Assembly: GCF_006094695.1 (NCBI RefSeq)
Contig: NZ_CP035103.1
Coordinates: forward strand, 2,356,001 to 2,420,000
Length of the DNA stretch: 64,000 nt
Source: Kocuria rosea
GTDB taxonomy: Bacteria > Actinomycetota > Actinomycetes > Actinomycetales > Micrococcaceae
Direction: 5' to 3'
Shown here: piece after piece, positions 12,535-20,630 of the stretch
Numbering within the stretch: the stretch's first letter is position 1
How the letters are laid out: each line of letters begins with the position of its first letter
Translations under genes and position numbers: made by a program
The notes under the pieces: model-generated
The model's input: the letters and a program-made list of their open reading frames with translations, nothing else
What the model was told of the DNA's origin: nothing
Database searches by the model: none

Positions 12535-13260
12535 TCAGGGGGTGTCCTGCTCCTGGGCGGTGATCTGCTCCGGGGGCCGGGAGACGAGCCAGGCGAGCCA
12601 CAGGGTCAGCGCGTACAGCGGCACGCCCATGACCAGCCGCGCCACGCCCAGGCCGGTGAGGTTCTCCGCGAAGTACAGGGGCACCTGCACGAGCAGGCGG
12701 GCCGCGAACATCGCCATCAGCATGACCGTGGCCACCTGGTAGGCGCGGCGGCGCACCGGGACGTCGCGCCACTGCGCGCCCTCCCCGCGGATGTAGCCGT
12801 AGAAGACGCCGAGCAGCGGCCAGCGCAGGAGCAGGGACGCGCCCAGGCCCGCGAACCAGGCCGCGTTGATCCAGAAGCCGGGGACGTAGTAGTCCAGCGC
12901 CTCGCCGGTGGCCCGCGCGAACAGCGCGCAGACGCCCACGCCCACGAACCCGGACACGGCCTGGACCAGGCTCTGGCGCTGGACCAGGCGCAGCACGGTG
13001 AACAGGGCGGCCGTGCCCAGGGACGCGGCGAGCGCGACCCCGAGGGTGTTGCCGACGAGCAGCACGGCGAGGAACACGAAGCCCGGCAGGATCGTCTCGG
13101 CCAGACCGCGCCAGCCGCCGACGGCGTGCAGCACGTCGAGCTGACCGTTGTCCTTGCGGCGCATGCCCGAGCGCGCGGCGTAGGCGGCCATCGAGCGCTC
13201 CACGTCGTGGCCGCGCCCCGGCCCGTCCGCGGCGCTCCCGGGCTCCTGGGGATCCGTCAT
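12535..13260 (-). CDS. DUF3159 integral membrane protein
   Basis: 241 residues. After a polar N-terminus (about 50 residues) there are roughly six hydrophobic segments, including TILPGFVFLAVLLVG and RWPLLGVFYGYIRGEG, the latter typical of DUF3159. The ATG overlaps the stop of the OB-fold gene by 4 nt (ATGA), so it is the last gene of the dut operon. The family is actinobacterial (mycobacterial Rv2693c is the syntenic homologue) and its function is not known to me. It ends convergently, 15 nt from trkA. Confidence 0.88.
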   Translation of the reverse strand: MTDPQEPGSAADGPGRGHDVERSMAAYAARSGMRRKDNGQLDVLHAVGGWRGLAETILPGFVFLAVLLVGNTLGVALAASLGTAALFTVLRLVQRQSLVQAVSGFVGVGVCALFARATGEALDYYVPGFWINAAWFAGLGASLLLRWPLLGVFYGYIRGEGAQWRDVPVRRRAYQVATVMLMAMFAARLLVQVPLYFAENLTGLGVARLVMGVPLYALTLWLAWLVSRPPEQITAQEQDTP

Positions 13261-13661
13261 CTGCTGACCTGCTTCGCGATGATCTCGTAGCGCGGGTTGA
13301 ACATCGAGGGGCGCCCGTCCCGGAAGCTCACCACGCCCACGCAGCGCAGCCGCGTCCCCGCGGTGACGCCCGGCACGGTGCGCTGGCCGTGCCACACGAG
13401 GCGCAGCGGCCGGGGGGCGGCCACGCTCTCGTCCCCCGGCGCCTGCGGGCAGTCCGGGGCGAGCAGGGCGGTGTAGTTCTGCGCGCCGGTCACCGGGGGC
13501 ACGGTCACCTCCACCACGAGACCGGTTGCCATCACCCGGCGCCGGCTCCCGGCGGCGGTCGAGGGGTCGAGGTCGCCCGCGCACACGGGCGCCTCGGCGA
13601 CCACGTCGATGGACCCGGTTCCCGGTGTCGGCCGGAACTCGCCGGTGCCTGTTCTCGTCAT
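13257..13661 (-). CDS. OB-fold nucleic-acid-binding-like protein
   Basis: 134 residues. A small beta-rich protein: RRRVMATGLVVEVTVPP, PLRLVWHGQRTVPGV, AGTRLRCVGVVSFRDGRP and YEIIAKQ give the strand order of an OB fold related to tRNA-anticodon-type domains. It starts MTRTGTGEFRPTPG 3 nt after the DUF3710 stop and overlaps DUF3159 by 4 nt. Conserved synteny with the mycobacterial Rv2694c family. Nucleic-acid binding is inferred from the fold only. Confidence 0.82.
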   Translation of the reverse strand: MTRTGTGEFRPTPGTGSIDVVAEAPVCAGDLDPSTAAGSRRRVMATGLVVEVTVPPVTGAQNYTALLAPDCPQAPGDESVAAPRPLRLVWHGQRTVPGVTAGTRLRCVGVVSFRDGRPSMFNPRYEIIAKQVSR

Positions 13662-13664
13662 GGC

Positions 13665-14391
13665 TCAGCCGATCTCGGTGATCTCGGGTCCGCGCCGCGG
13701 CGGCCGCACGGGCTCCGGCGCCGGCTCCGGCTCCGTGTCCGGGGCGGGGGAACGGACCGCGTCCTCGGGCACGACCAGCGTCAGCAGCTCCCGGGGGGGG
13801 CATGGGCCGGTCGCCGCGCACCACCACGAGCTCGCGCACGACCTCGTCGAGGGCCGCGGCCGACTCCGCGGTCACCGCGGCGGTGCCCGTGAACACGGCC
13901 CGCACGAACCAGCGCGGCCCGTCGACGCCCACGAAGCGGGCGAGGCGGAAGCCGCGGGTCCCGTCGGAGGCGGTGGCGGGGAACCGGGTGACGACCTGGA
14001 GCCCGAACGGGCCCTCCTCGACCGTCGGCTCGCCGTTGCTCGAGCGCAGCGACTGCACCAGCTCGCGGCGGACCTCGTCCCACAGCCCCTCGGAGCGGGG
14101 CGCGGCGAACGCCTGGACCTGGACCGAGCCGCCGTCGAGGTCGAGGGCGACGGCACGGGGGCGCTGCGTGCGCTCGTCCACCTCGAGCCGCACCCCCAGC
14201 CCCGGGCGGGGACGCACGAGCACGGCGCCGAGATCGAGGTAGCCGTCCCGGTCCTCCACCTGGGAGACGTCGAGCGGGCCCTGCGGCTCGCGCCGCCGCG
14301 CCGCCGCGGCGTCCTCCGCGCTCGGCGCGGCCTCCGGCTGCTGCGGGGCGGCGTCCTGCGCCGCGGCCTTCTTCTTCTTGCGACCGAACAT
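13665..14391 (-). pseudogene. DUF3710 protein, frameshifted as sequenced
   Basis: Starts MFGRKKKKAAAQD at 14391 with a strong GGAGGAGAA site. The first about 197 codons encode the family (RDGYLDLGAVLVRPRPG, EGPFGLQVVTRFPA, VRELVVVRGDRPMPP). At the G8 run 13793-13800 (C8 in the coding sense) the frame is lost. Deleting one base restores PPRELLTLVVPEDAVRSP, an acidic/Pro-rich tail and PEITEIG with a TGA at 13665, the expected family ending, for a 241-residue protein. The span is 727 nt, one more than a multiple of three. As written, the frame instead runs on without a stop into DUF3159 (618 codons). A homopolymer sequencing error is the likeliest cause; a real lesion or phase variation is possible. 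Function unknown. Confidence 0.8.
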
Positions 14392-14407
14392 GGTGTCGTT
14401 CTCCTCC

Positions 14408-14426
14408 GCCGGCACGCGGTGCCGGC
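14408..14426 (-). promoter_or_regulatory. hairpin just upstream of the DUF3710 ribosome site
   Basis: An 8-bp perfect stem (14408-14415 with 14419-14426, 3-nt loop) sits between dut and DUF3710, abutting the GGAGGAGAA ribosome site. It could be an RNA-processing or attenuation element between the two genes; this is inference. Confidence 0.3.
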
Positions 14427-14462
14427 TCGTGGCGTGAGCTCGTGGGGGGTCTGCTCGTGGAT

Positions 14463-14948
14463 TCAGGCGGTGCCGCTGGAGCCGAACCCCGTCCCGCCGC
14501 GCGCCGAGCCGGGCAGCACGTCGACGAGCTCGAAGACGGCCTGCTCGACGCGCTGGACGACGAGCTGGGCGATGCGGTCGCCGCGGCGGACGGTGAAGGG
14601 CTCGACGCCGTCCGTGTTGAGCAGGGTGACCATGATCTCGCCCCGGTAGCCGGAGTCCACCGTGCCCGGGGCGTTGACCACCGTGATCCCGTGCCGGGCC
14701 GCCAGCCCCGAGCGGGGGTGCACGAACCCGGCGTACCCCTCGGGCAGCGCGATCGCCACCCCCGTGGGCACCAGGGCCCGCTGACCGGGGCCGAGGACCA
14801 CGTCCTCGCGCGAGCGCAGGTCGGCGCCCGCGTCTCCGGGCTTCGCGTACACGGGCAGGGGAAGGTCCGGGTCGAGGGCCTGCAGCGCGATGCTGAGCGG
14901 GCGCCCGTTGCCCGACGGCGGCCGGTGGCCTGTCGACTGGTCGTTCAC
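14463..14948 (-). CDS. dut: dUTP diphosphatase
   Basis: 161 residues. Hydrolyses dUTP to dUMP, keeping uracil out of DNA and feeding thymidylate synthesis. All trimeric dUTPase motifs are visible: AGADLRS (1), [10 protein letters not shown] (2), [14 protein letters not shown] (3), [11 protein letters not shown] (4) and the C-terminal [10 protein letters not shown] (5). The GTG at 14948 is chosen because a -10-like TAGAGT lies 8 nt upstream and no Shine-Dalgarno is evident, so the transcript is probably leaderless; longer upstream frames lack family sequence. First gene of the dut-DUF3710-OB-DUF3159 operon. Confidence 0.95.
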   Translation of the reverse strand: MNDQSTGHRPPSGNGRPLSIALQALDPDLPLPVYAKPGDAGADLRSREDVVLGPGQRALVPTGVAIALPEGYAGFVHPRSGLAARHGITVVNAPGTVDSGYRGEIMVTLLNTDGVEPFTVRRGDRIAQLVVQRVEQAVFELVDVLPGSARGGTGFGSSGTA

Positions 14949-14956
14949 AGTGCCCC

Positions 14957-14962
14957 ACTCTA
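14957..14962 (-). promoter_or_regulatory. -10 box (TAGAGT) for leaderless dut operon transcript
   Basis: TAGAGT on the minus strand, 8 nt from the dut GTG. Confidence 0.5.
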
Positions 14963-15002
14963 ACGCGCCGGACCCCGGGCGCAGTCGTGAGACGCTAGAG
15001 GC

Positions 15003-15524
15003 ATGTCCCGTCCTGCGTCCTCCAGTGCGTCCCCGGCCGACGGCCCCCGCGAACCCCGCCGGTCCTCCTCCGAGCGGCCCGGCGCCGAGATCCTCTACCA
15101 GGAGAAGCTCACCCCCGCGTGGTGGATGTGGCTGCTCGTGCTCTTCGCCGGCGTCGTCGCCCTCGTCGCGCTCGCCCCCATCGACCCGTGGGTGGCCGGA
15201 GCGGCGGCCGTCGTGGTCGGCGGCGGCACGGCCGTGGCCCTCGTCGCCTCCAGCACCACCATCGTCGTCACCGACGAGTCCCTGCAGGTCGGCCGGGCCC
15301 GCATCGAGCGACGGTTCGTGGGCGAGGCCGAGGCCTTCCGCGGCGACGACGTCCGCCGGGTCCGCGGCCCCGAGCTGGACGGGCGGGCCTTCATGAACTT
15401 CCGGGCGTCCGTGGGCCCGGTGGTGCGGATCCGGATCACCGACCCCGTGGACCCCACGCCGTACTGGCTCACCTCCACCCGGCACCCGGAGCGGATCGTC
15501 GAGGTGCTGTCCGCGCGTCCGTGA
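15003..15524 (+). CDS. DUF3093 membrane protein
   Basis: 173 residues. A polar Ser/Pro-rich N-terminus of about 35 residues is followed by two transmembrane helices ([20 protein letters not shown] and the [15 protein letters not shown] stretch) and a cytoplasmic-type beta domain ending in the DUF3093 signature [15 protein letters not shown]. The family is nearly always adjacent to dut in actinobacteria and is here divergent from it. No enzymatic motif is visible; function unknown. Confidence 0.88.
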   Translation: MSRPASSSASPADGPREPRRSSSERPGAEILYQEKLTPAWWMWLLVLFAGVVALVALAPIDPWVAGAAAVVVGGGTAVALVASSTTIVVTDESLQVGRARIERRFVGEAEAFRGDDVRRVRGPELDGRAFMNFRASVGPVVRIRITDPVDPTPYWLTSTRHPERIVEVLSARP

Positions 15525-15545
15525 GCGCGCCCGCCGCCACCGCAC

Positions 15546-15587
15546 GGAAGAACCCCGCCGCGACGACCGTCGCGACGGGGTTCTTCC
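15546..15587. terminator. bidirectional terminator hairpin
   Basis: A near-perfect inverted repeat with arms starting GGAAGAACCCCG and ending CGGGGTTCTTCC, one internal mismatch and a short loop, between convergent DUF3093 and DUF4193 genes. Confidence 0.65.
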
Positions 15588-15618
15588 GGTCCTCCGGACG
15601 AGCTCGGCCCTGCGGGGC

Positions 15619-15918
15619 TCAGCCCACGCACTCGACGCAGTACTTGACCCCGCCCCGCTCCTCGGCGATCTGGGAGCGGTGGCGCACCAGGAAGCACGAG
15701 CCGCAGGTGAACTCGTCCTCCTGGGCCGGCAGCACGACGACGGACAGCTCCTCGTTGGAGAGGTCCGCGCCCGGCAGCTCGAAGCTCTCGGCCGCGGCCG
15801 CCTCGTCCTCGTCGACGGTGCCGGACTGCGCATCGGTGCGGCGCGTCTGCAGCTCCTCGATCGAGTCCTCCTTGAGCTCGTCCTCCTGCTTGCGCGGCGC
15901 GTCGTAATCAGTGGCCAT
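15619..15918 (-). CDS. DUF4193 small zinc-ribbon-like protein
   Basis: 99 residues. Starts [15 protein letters not shown], very acidic in the first two thirds, then a C-terminal metal-binding pattern [14 protein letters not shown] ... YCVECVG (two CxxC pairs). The start at 15918 matches the family; an ATG 18 nt upstream gives a non-family extension. DUF4193 proteins are conserved across actinobacteria next to dut/sepH (Rv2699c). Role unknown; the pattern suggests a small metal-bound regulator or RNA-polymerase-associated protein, which is speculation. Confidence 0.92.
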   Translation of the reverse strand: MATDYDAPRKQEDELKEDSIEELQTRRTDAQSGTVDEDEAAAAESFELPGADLSNEELSVVVLPAQEDEFTCGSCFLVRHRSQIAEERGGVKYCVECVG

Positions 15919-16104
15919 GTCCGGTCTTCGCTCCAATGCGGGGTCCGAGGGCGGGCTCCGGCACGGCTGTGCGCCGCCCTCCGGGCTCTGTGTCGCGTAG
16001 ATTGTTCACCATCCGAGGGCAAAAATCCAACCCCGTCCCGGGCCCGCGAACACGCGGCCGAGCCCGTCCGCGAGCGACCTCCGGCCGGGGCGCGCGACGG
16101 CCAG

Positions 16105-16110
16105 TAGGAT
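16105..16110 (+). promoter_or_regulatory. candidate -10 box (TAGGAT) for sepH
   Basis: TAGGAT about 110 nt upstream of the sepH ATG in the 299-nt divergent spacer 15919-16217. Nothing else recognisable in that spacer. Confidence 0.4.
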
Positions 16111-16217
16111 TGGGGGCGGGTCCGGGCCGGCACGTCGGCCGCGACCGACGGACCCGCCCCGCAGCGCCCGCTCGACGACCCCGAGCGCACCCGAGAACCA
16201 CCCGGAGGAATGACAGC

Positions 16218-17651
16218 ATGGAGCAGTTGCGCCTGGCAGGTGTGCACGACGACGGTGAGCACCTGGTCGTCGAGGACGAGGCAGGCACCCGCCACCTGTT
16301 GCGGATCGACCAGGAGCTGCGCCTGGCCGTCCAGCGCGCCCGGCGGCTGCCGGGCGCCCGCCAGCGGGGAACGGGCCAGTTCGGGCCGCGTGAGATCCAG
16401 GCCCGGTTCCGCTCCGGGGCCACGGTCGAGGAGATCGTGGCCGAGAGCGGGTGGGAGGCCTCCCGGGTCCGCCGCTACGAGTGGCCGATCCTCGCCGAGC
16501 GGGCCCACATCGCCACCGAGGCCCAGAAGGTCGAGATCGAGGACCGCTCCGCGCACCGCGGCTACCACTCCGTCTTCGAGGGCGAACCCCTCACCCTGGG
16601 CCGCGCCGTCGCCCACCGGGCCGCCGACCTCGGGGTGGACCCCTCCTCCCTGGAGTGGGACTCCTGGCAGCGGGAGGACCACCTGTGGGCGGTGGTCGCC
16701 CGGTTCTCCGTGGTCGACCGCGCCGCCGCGCCAGCCCACGACGAGCCGCTGGCCGAGTGGCTCTACAACCCGGCGAACCAGAGCGTCCGTCCCACGAACG
16801 CGTGGGCGGAGGCCCTCACGGAGGCCGGCACCCCGGACACGCCGCTCGGCACGGGCCTCGGCGTCCTGGACGGTGGCCTCGACCCCGAGCTCACGCAGCT
16901 GCGCCGGTCCGCCGTGGAGGCCGACGACCTGCTCGACGTCCTGCAGGCCCGCCGCGGGCAGCGCATCGGGGAGGACGCCGAGGGGGACGACGCCCTCGCC
17001 GAGATCCTGGGCCGCGGCATGGGGCACGTCGAGCGGCGGCCCCGCCCCCTGGCCGCACCCGAGGACAGCTCCGTCTTCGACCGCCCCTTCCAGCCGGCCA
17101 CCCGGTTCCCCGAGCCGGGTCCCGCACCGGAGCCGGCACCGGCCGGTGAGCCCGCGCCCCGGACGGACGGGCCCGCCACCGTGCAGCCCGCCGACGATCC
17201 CGTCGTCGAGCCCACCGCGCCCGCTGCGCCCGCCGCTCGCGCCGGCGCCCGGGACACCGTTCAGGAGAGGGCTTCGGAGACCTTCCGGGAGGCCGGACGG
17301 GAGCGGGGCGTCGACGACGGCACCGAGCGGTCCGCGGCGCGACCGGACACCGCCGCCTCCCGGGACGAGGCGCCCGCGGCCGGGGACCCCGCCGCCCAGG
17401 ACTCCGCGCCCCAGGGCTCCGCGACCCAGGACTCCGCGACCGGGAGCTCCCGGGACGACGACGTCCGGGGCGACCGCTCCGCCGGCCCGGCCCCCGCGGT
17501 CCCCGGCGAGGAGCCCGAGGACTCCGGCCCCGCCGAGGAGACCGCGCCCGAACGGCCCCGCCCGCGCAACAAGACCGCCAAGGCACGGCGCCCCGCGCGG
17601 TCCTCGGTGCCCAGCTGGGACGAGATCGTCTTCGGCAGCTCGTCCGACTGA
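16218..17651 (+). CDS. sepH: septation protein SepH (DUF3071)
   Basis: 477 residues. The N-terminal DUF3071 domain ([17 protein letters not shown] to about residue 165) contains a helix-turn-helix-like [20 protein letters not shown] segment; in Streptomyces and Mycobacterium SepH binds FtsZ and stimulates its assembly. The rest (about residues 200-450) is a disordered Pro/Ala/acidic linker with short repeats, ending in the conserved C-terminal motif [24 protein letters not shown] ribosome site 8 nt upstream fixes the start; the longer open frame upstream is not family-like. Acts at the division septum in the cytoplasm. Confidence 0.92.
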   Translation: MEQLRLAGVHDDGEHLVVEDEAGTRHLLRIDQELRLAVQRARRLPGARQRGTGQFGPREIQARFRSGATVEEIVAESGWEASRVRRYEWPILAERAHIATEAQKVEIEDRSAHRGYHSVFEGEPLTLGRAVAHRAADLGVDPSSLEWDSWQREDHLWAVVARFSVVDRAAAPAHDEPLAEWLYNPANQSVRPTNAWAEALTEAGTPDTPLGTGLGVLDGGLDPELTQLRRSAVEADDLLDVLQARRGQRIGEDAEGDDALAEILGRGMGHVERRPRPLAAPEDSSVFDRPFQPATRFPEPGPAPEPAPAGEPAPRTDGPATVQPADDPVVEPTAPAAPAARAGARDTVQERASETFREAGRERGVDDGTERSAARPDTAASRDEAPAAGDPAAQDSAPQGSATQDSATGSSRDDDVRGDRSAGPAPAVPGEEPEDSGPAEETAPERPRPRNKTAKARRPARSSVPSWDEIVFGSSSD

Positions 17652-17700
17652 GCCCCCGGCGCCGGTGCGCGCCGTCCGGCGCCGCCGGCCCGGCACGCGC

Positions 17701-17706
17701 TAGAGT
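17701..17706 (+). promoter_or_regulatory. candidate -10 box (TAGAGT) for the Pro/Thr-rich membrane protein gene
   Basis: TAGAGT about 100 nt upstream of the ATG at 17809, in the spacer after sepH. Confidence 0.4.
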
Positions 17707-17808
17707 GCACGCAGCAGGGGACGGCTCCGCGCCGTCCCTCCGGGCTCGTGCGCTCCCCCATCCCGCGCGCGGCCCGGACGGACGACACCACGTCAGGGGC
17801 AGCACGAC

Positions 17809-18540
17809 ATGGGCAATTCCATCCAGGACGACCTCTTCGGGGACGACGAGCGTGACGCCGCCGCCGCGGACCCCGGCGACCCCGGTGTCCGCGGCGCCTC
17901 CGCCGCTCCGGAGGCGCCGGCCGAGCTGGTCCGCGGCTCCGGGCCGGGACGGTTCGTCGCCGGGCTGGTCCTCGGCGCGGTCGTGCTCGTGGTCCTGGTC
18001 GGCGCGGGTGCGCTCTACCTGGGCGGCGTCGGTCGCGACCTCTTCGGCGCCGGCCGGGAGGCCGAGTTCACCCCGGCCCCTGCGGTGACCAGCTCGCCGT
18101 CCGCCACGCGCACCAGCACGCCCACCGCGTCGCCCACGCCGTCGCGCTCGCGCACGCCCTCCCCCACGCCGAGCCCCTCGGCGGAGGAGCCGGCACCGCC
18201 ACCCCCGGCCCCGGGGCCCGTGGCGCCCCCGGCGCCGTACGTCCCCCCGGCACCCGTGGTCCCCGAGCCCGTCGTGCCCGAACCCGTGGTGCCCGCCCCG
18301 GTCCTGCCGCAGCCCGTGGTCCCCGCGCCCCCGGCGCCGGCCCCGTCCGCACCGGCCCCGGCGGATCCCGGTCCGACCACCCCGGGAGCGCCCGCGAAGG
18401 ACGACGAGGCCGGCGCGGAGGACGTCGACCCGGACGAGGAGGACGCGGCCGAGGAGGACGCCGGCCCGGCCGCCGCAGAGGCGGGGACCGAGGGGGCCAC
18501 CACGGAGGACGCGACCGAGGACGCCTCGCCGGCACCCTGA
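17809..18540 (+). CDS. single-pass membrane protein with Pro/Thr-rich and acidic low-complexity tail, unknown function
   Basis: 243 residues. Residues 1-47 are a polar, acidic cytoplasmic part (MGNSIQDDLFGDDERD); residues about 48-73 form one transmembrane helix (RFVAGLVLGAVVLVVLVGAG); the remainder is predicted outside and is low-complexity: a Ser/Thr/Pro stretch, then PVVPEP/PVVPAP repeats suited to spanning the wall, then an Asp/Glu/Ala-rich end. No globular domain is recognisable. It has the position that cell-envelope proteins hold near sepH/sigA in other actinobacteria, but I cannot assign it to a family. The ribosome site (AGGGG) is weak. Confidence 0.75.
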   Translation: MGNSIQDDLFGDDERDAAAADPGDPGVRGASAAPEAPAELVRGSGPGRFVAGLVLGAVVLVVLVGAGALYLGGVGRDLFGAGREAEFTPAPAVTSSPSATRTSTPTASPTPSRSRTPSPTPSPSAEEPAPPPPAPGPVAPPAPYVPPAPVVPEPVVPEPVVPAPVLPQPVVPAPPAPAPSAPAPADPGPTTPGAPAKDDEAGAEDVDPDEEDAAEEDAGPAAAEAGTEGATTEDATEDASPAP

Positions 18541-18583
18541 GCGCAATCCCCCGGCCGCGGTCCACCCGGCGCGGCGGCCGGAT

Positions 18584-18600
18584 CGCCGCGCTGCGCGGCG
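18584..18600. terminator. weak hairpin between convergent genes
   Basis: CGCCGCG-CTG-CGCGGCG stem-loop in the spacer between the membrane protein gene and the phosphodiesterase gene; possible bidirectional terminator. Confidence 0.35.
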
Positions 18601-18607
18601 GCCCCGT

Positions 18608-18663
18608 GGCGGCTCACCCGGCGTGGCACCCCGGAGGCGGCTCACCCGGCCGCGGCACCCCGG
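18608..18663. repeat. two tandem copies of a 27-28 nt direct repeat
   Basis: GGCGGCTCACCCGGC followed by a diverging triplet and GGCACCCCGG occurs at 18608-18634 and 18636-18663, with a partial third match upstream near 18562. Non-coding, in a convergent spacer. Role unknown. Confidence 0.5.
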
Positions 18664-18701
18664 TCGCGGCGTCCCTGCGCCGGCTCGCGGTGGGCGGGCG
18701 C

Positions 18702-19877
18702 TCAGGCCAGGCGCAGCAGCGGGACCTCCCGCTCGGCGCGCGTCAGCGAGCCGTGCTGGCCGACCATGGACAGGACGCTCGGGCGGACCCGGCCCAGGTC
18801 GAACAGCGCCAGGGGCTCCCGCCCCAGCACGAGGAGGTCGCCGATGCGCCCGCGCACCGCGTCGCGCACGAGCGCCGGCGGGCCGAAGTAGCCCGCGTCG
18901 AGGGCCGCCTCCCGGGAGAGGATCCACACGCGGGACCCGAACTGCTCCCGCCAGGCGGCCACGAGCGCCCGGACGTCCTGCGCCGTCGCGTCCGGCTCCA
19001 GGTGCAGCTGCACCGCGCGGGGCTCGCCGGCCGTGTGCCGGACACCGTCCAGCAGCCCCGGGAGCTCGGAGAAGTCGACGCGCGCGTCCCGCGGGACGTC
19101 CACCATGCCGTGGTCACCGGTCACCAGCACCGTGGTGCCGGCCGGCAGGCGCGCGACCAGACGGCGCAGCGACGCGTCGAGCTCCTCGAGCTGGGCCGTC
19201 CACTCCCAGGACTCCCAGCCCCGGGCGTGGCCGGTGCGGTCGAGCTCGTCCCAGTAGAAGTACATGAGGGCGTCGCGTCCCGCCGCGAGCTGGTCGAGTG
19301 CGGTGCTGACCCGCGCGGCCGGCCCCTCCGCGGCCACGAACCTGCCCCCGCGCAGGGCCGCGTCGGTGAGCCCGGAGCCGGCGAAGCGCTGCCGGCTGAC
19401 CGTGACCACGTCCACGTGCTCGGCGGCGCGCTCGAGCACCGTGGGCAGCGGCTGCCACGCCCGGGGGTCCACGGCGGCGTCCCAGCCGCCGAGCTGGTTC
19501 ACGACCCGGTCCCGGTCGGGGTCCAGCACGTCGTAGCCCACGAGTCCGTGCGCCCCGGGGGCCGCGCCCGTGCCGAGGGACGCCAGCGAGGCCGCCGTGG
19601 TCGTGGGGAACGCCGCGTCCAGGGTGGCCAGGCCCTGCGCGCCGGCCAGGCCCGGGGCGTGCCCGGCGCGGGCCCGCAGCTGGGCCCGTCCCAGGCCGTC
19701 CACCATGACGACGACGACCCTCCGGGCGGCGGGCAGCCCCAGCGCGTCCCGGAAGCCGGGCACGCCCAGGGACGCCGCGGCCGAGGACATGACCTCCGCG
19801 ACCGAGCGGCTGCCGTAGCGCGGCGGCCCCGGCAGGTCGGCGGGCAGCGCGGCCAGGACCTCCTGCACCGCCCTCAC
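18702..19877 (-). CDS. alkaline phosphatase superfamily nucleotide pyrophosphatase/phosphodiesterase
   Basis: 391 residues. Type I phosphodiesterase fold (PF01663-like): metal-binding VVVVMVDGLGRAQL, nucleophile region FPTTTAASLASLGTG with the catalytic Thr, YFYWDELDRTGHARG, and VLVTGDHGMVDVP. No signal peptide or membrane segment, so probably cytoplasmic. The GTG start at 19877 overlaps the stop of the DUF5998 gene (GTGA), so the two are translationally coupled; a longer upstream frame runs through DUF5998 and is rejected. The physiological substrate is not known. Confidence 0.88.
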   Translation of the reverse strand: MRAVQEVLAALPADLPGPPRYGSRSVAEVMSSAAASLGVPGFRDALGLPAARRVVVVMVDGLGRAQLRARAGHAPGLAGAQGLATLDAAFPTTTAASLASLGTGAAPGAHGLVGYDVLDPDRDRVVNQLGGWDAAVDPRAWQPLPTVLERAAEHVDVVTVSRQRFAGSGLTDAALRGGRFVAAEGPAARVSTALDQLAAGRDALMYFYWDELDRTGHARGWESWEWTAQLEELDASLRRLVARLPAGTTVLVTGDHGMVDVPRDARVDFSELPGLLDGVRHTAGEPRAVQLHLEPDATAQDVRALVAAWREQFGSRVWILSREAALDAGYFGPPALVRDAVRGRIGDLLVLGREPLALFDLGRVRPSVLSMVGQHGSLTRAEREVPLLRLA

Positions 19878-20593
19878 CGGGCGGCGCCGCTGTCCCGGCC
19901 GGTGAACCGGTCGGTGAACCGGGTGCGCGGTGTGGCGGCGGCCGCCCGCCGCGGAGCCGGCGTGCGCCCGTGGGCCGGCTGGGCGATCTGCGCGCCGTCG
20001 GTCAGCGGGGAGAGGTTGGCCCGGCGCAGTGTGCGCGCGAACTCCCGCGCGCCCTCCACGGCGGTCGGGCCGTCGGCCTCCGCGCTGATCCGCAGCACGA
20101 TGTCCTCCCGGGCGGCCGTGCCGGTGTAGCCGTGGTCGGCCTGGCACTGGGGGTCCTCGCACAGTGCGGGCGCCAGGTCCACGTGCAGGGTGCCCGTCCA
20201 CGCGATGGCGAGCGTCACCTCGGAGATCGGGCTGTCCGGCCGGTAGTTGGCCGGCTGGTAGTACGAGTAGCTCAGCGTGACCGAGCGGATCTGCGAGATG
20301 CCGACCGTCTCCGTGGAGACCCGTGCCACCACGTCCCTGCCGCCCTCGTCGAACTCCTCGTCGTCCACGTGCGTCACGTGCAGCACGTCCTCGGCGAGCA
20401 CCAGCACGGTGGTGTGGCGGTGCACCTCCGTCCGGTCGATGTGGGTCTCCAGCTGCACGAGGTGGGAGACCGGGGACCGGCCGTCCAGGGAGTCCTGGAC
20501 CACGTCGATCACCAGCTGCGGGTAGAAGCCGGCCTTGTTGATGTCCTCGACCAGCCGCTGGCCGCGCTCACCTGAATACGTCATGGGGGCCAT
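19874..20593 (-). CDS. DUF5998 family protein
   Basis: 239 residues. MTYSGERGQRLVEDINKAGFYPQLVIDVV is followed by a conserved beta-rich region with HIDRTEVHRHTTVLVLAED, an unusual YSYYQPANYRPDSPISEV segment, and a pair of cysteines in ALCEDPQCQADHGYTGT that could bind metal. The C-terminal 40 residues are Arg/Ala/Pro-rich. Two candidate ATGs (20593, 20584) exist; GGGGGA sits 3 nt before the first. Family members occur across Micrococcales upstream of the phosphodiesterase gene; function unknown. Confidence 0.82.
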   Translation of the reverse strand: MAPMTYSGERGQRLVEDINKAGFYPQLVIDVVQDSLDGRSPVSHLVQLETHIDRTEVHRHTTVLVLAEDVLHVTHVDDEEFDEGGRDVVARVSTETVGISQIRSVTLSYSYYQPANYRPDSPISEVTLAIAWTGTLHVDLAPALCEDPQCQADHGYTGTAAREDIVLRISAEADGPTAVEGAREFARTLRRANLSPLTDGAQIAQPAHGRTPAPRRAAAATPRTRFTDRFTGRDSGAAR

Positions 20594-20630
20594 TTTCCCC
20601 CACGGCCGCGCCAGTGCCCAACACGGGCCC

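Noticed and set aside
12535-14391. A true 618-residue DUF3710-DUF3159 fusion protein
   Set aside because: The middle third is Arg/Pro/Gly-rich shadow sequence of the OB-fold gene, whose own frame is intact and coupled by ATGA to DUF3159. Frameshift is the better explanation.
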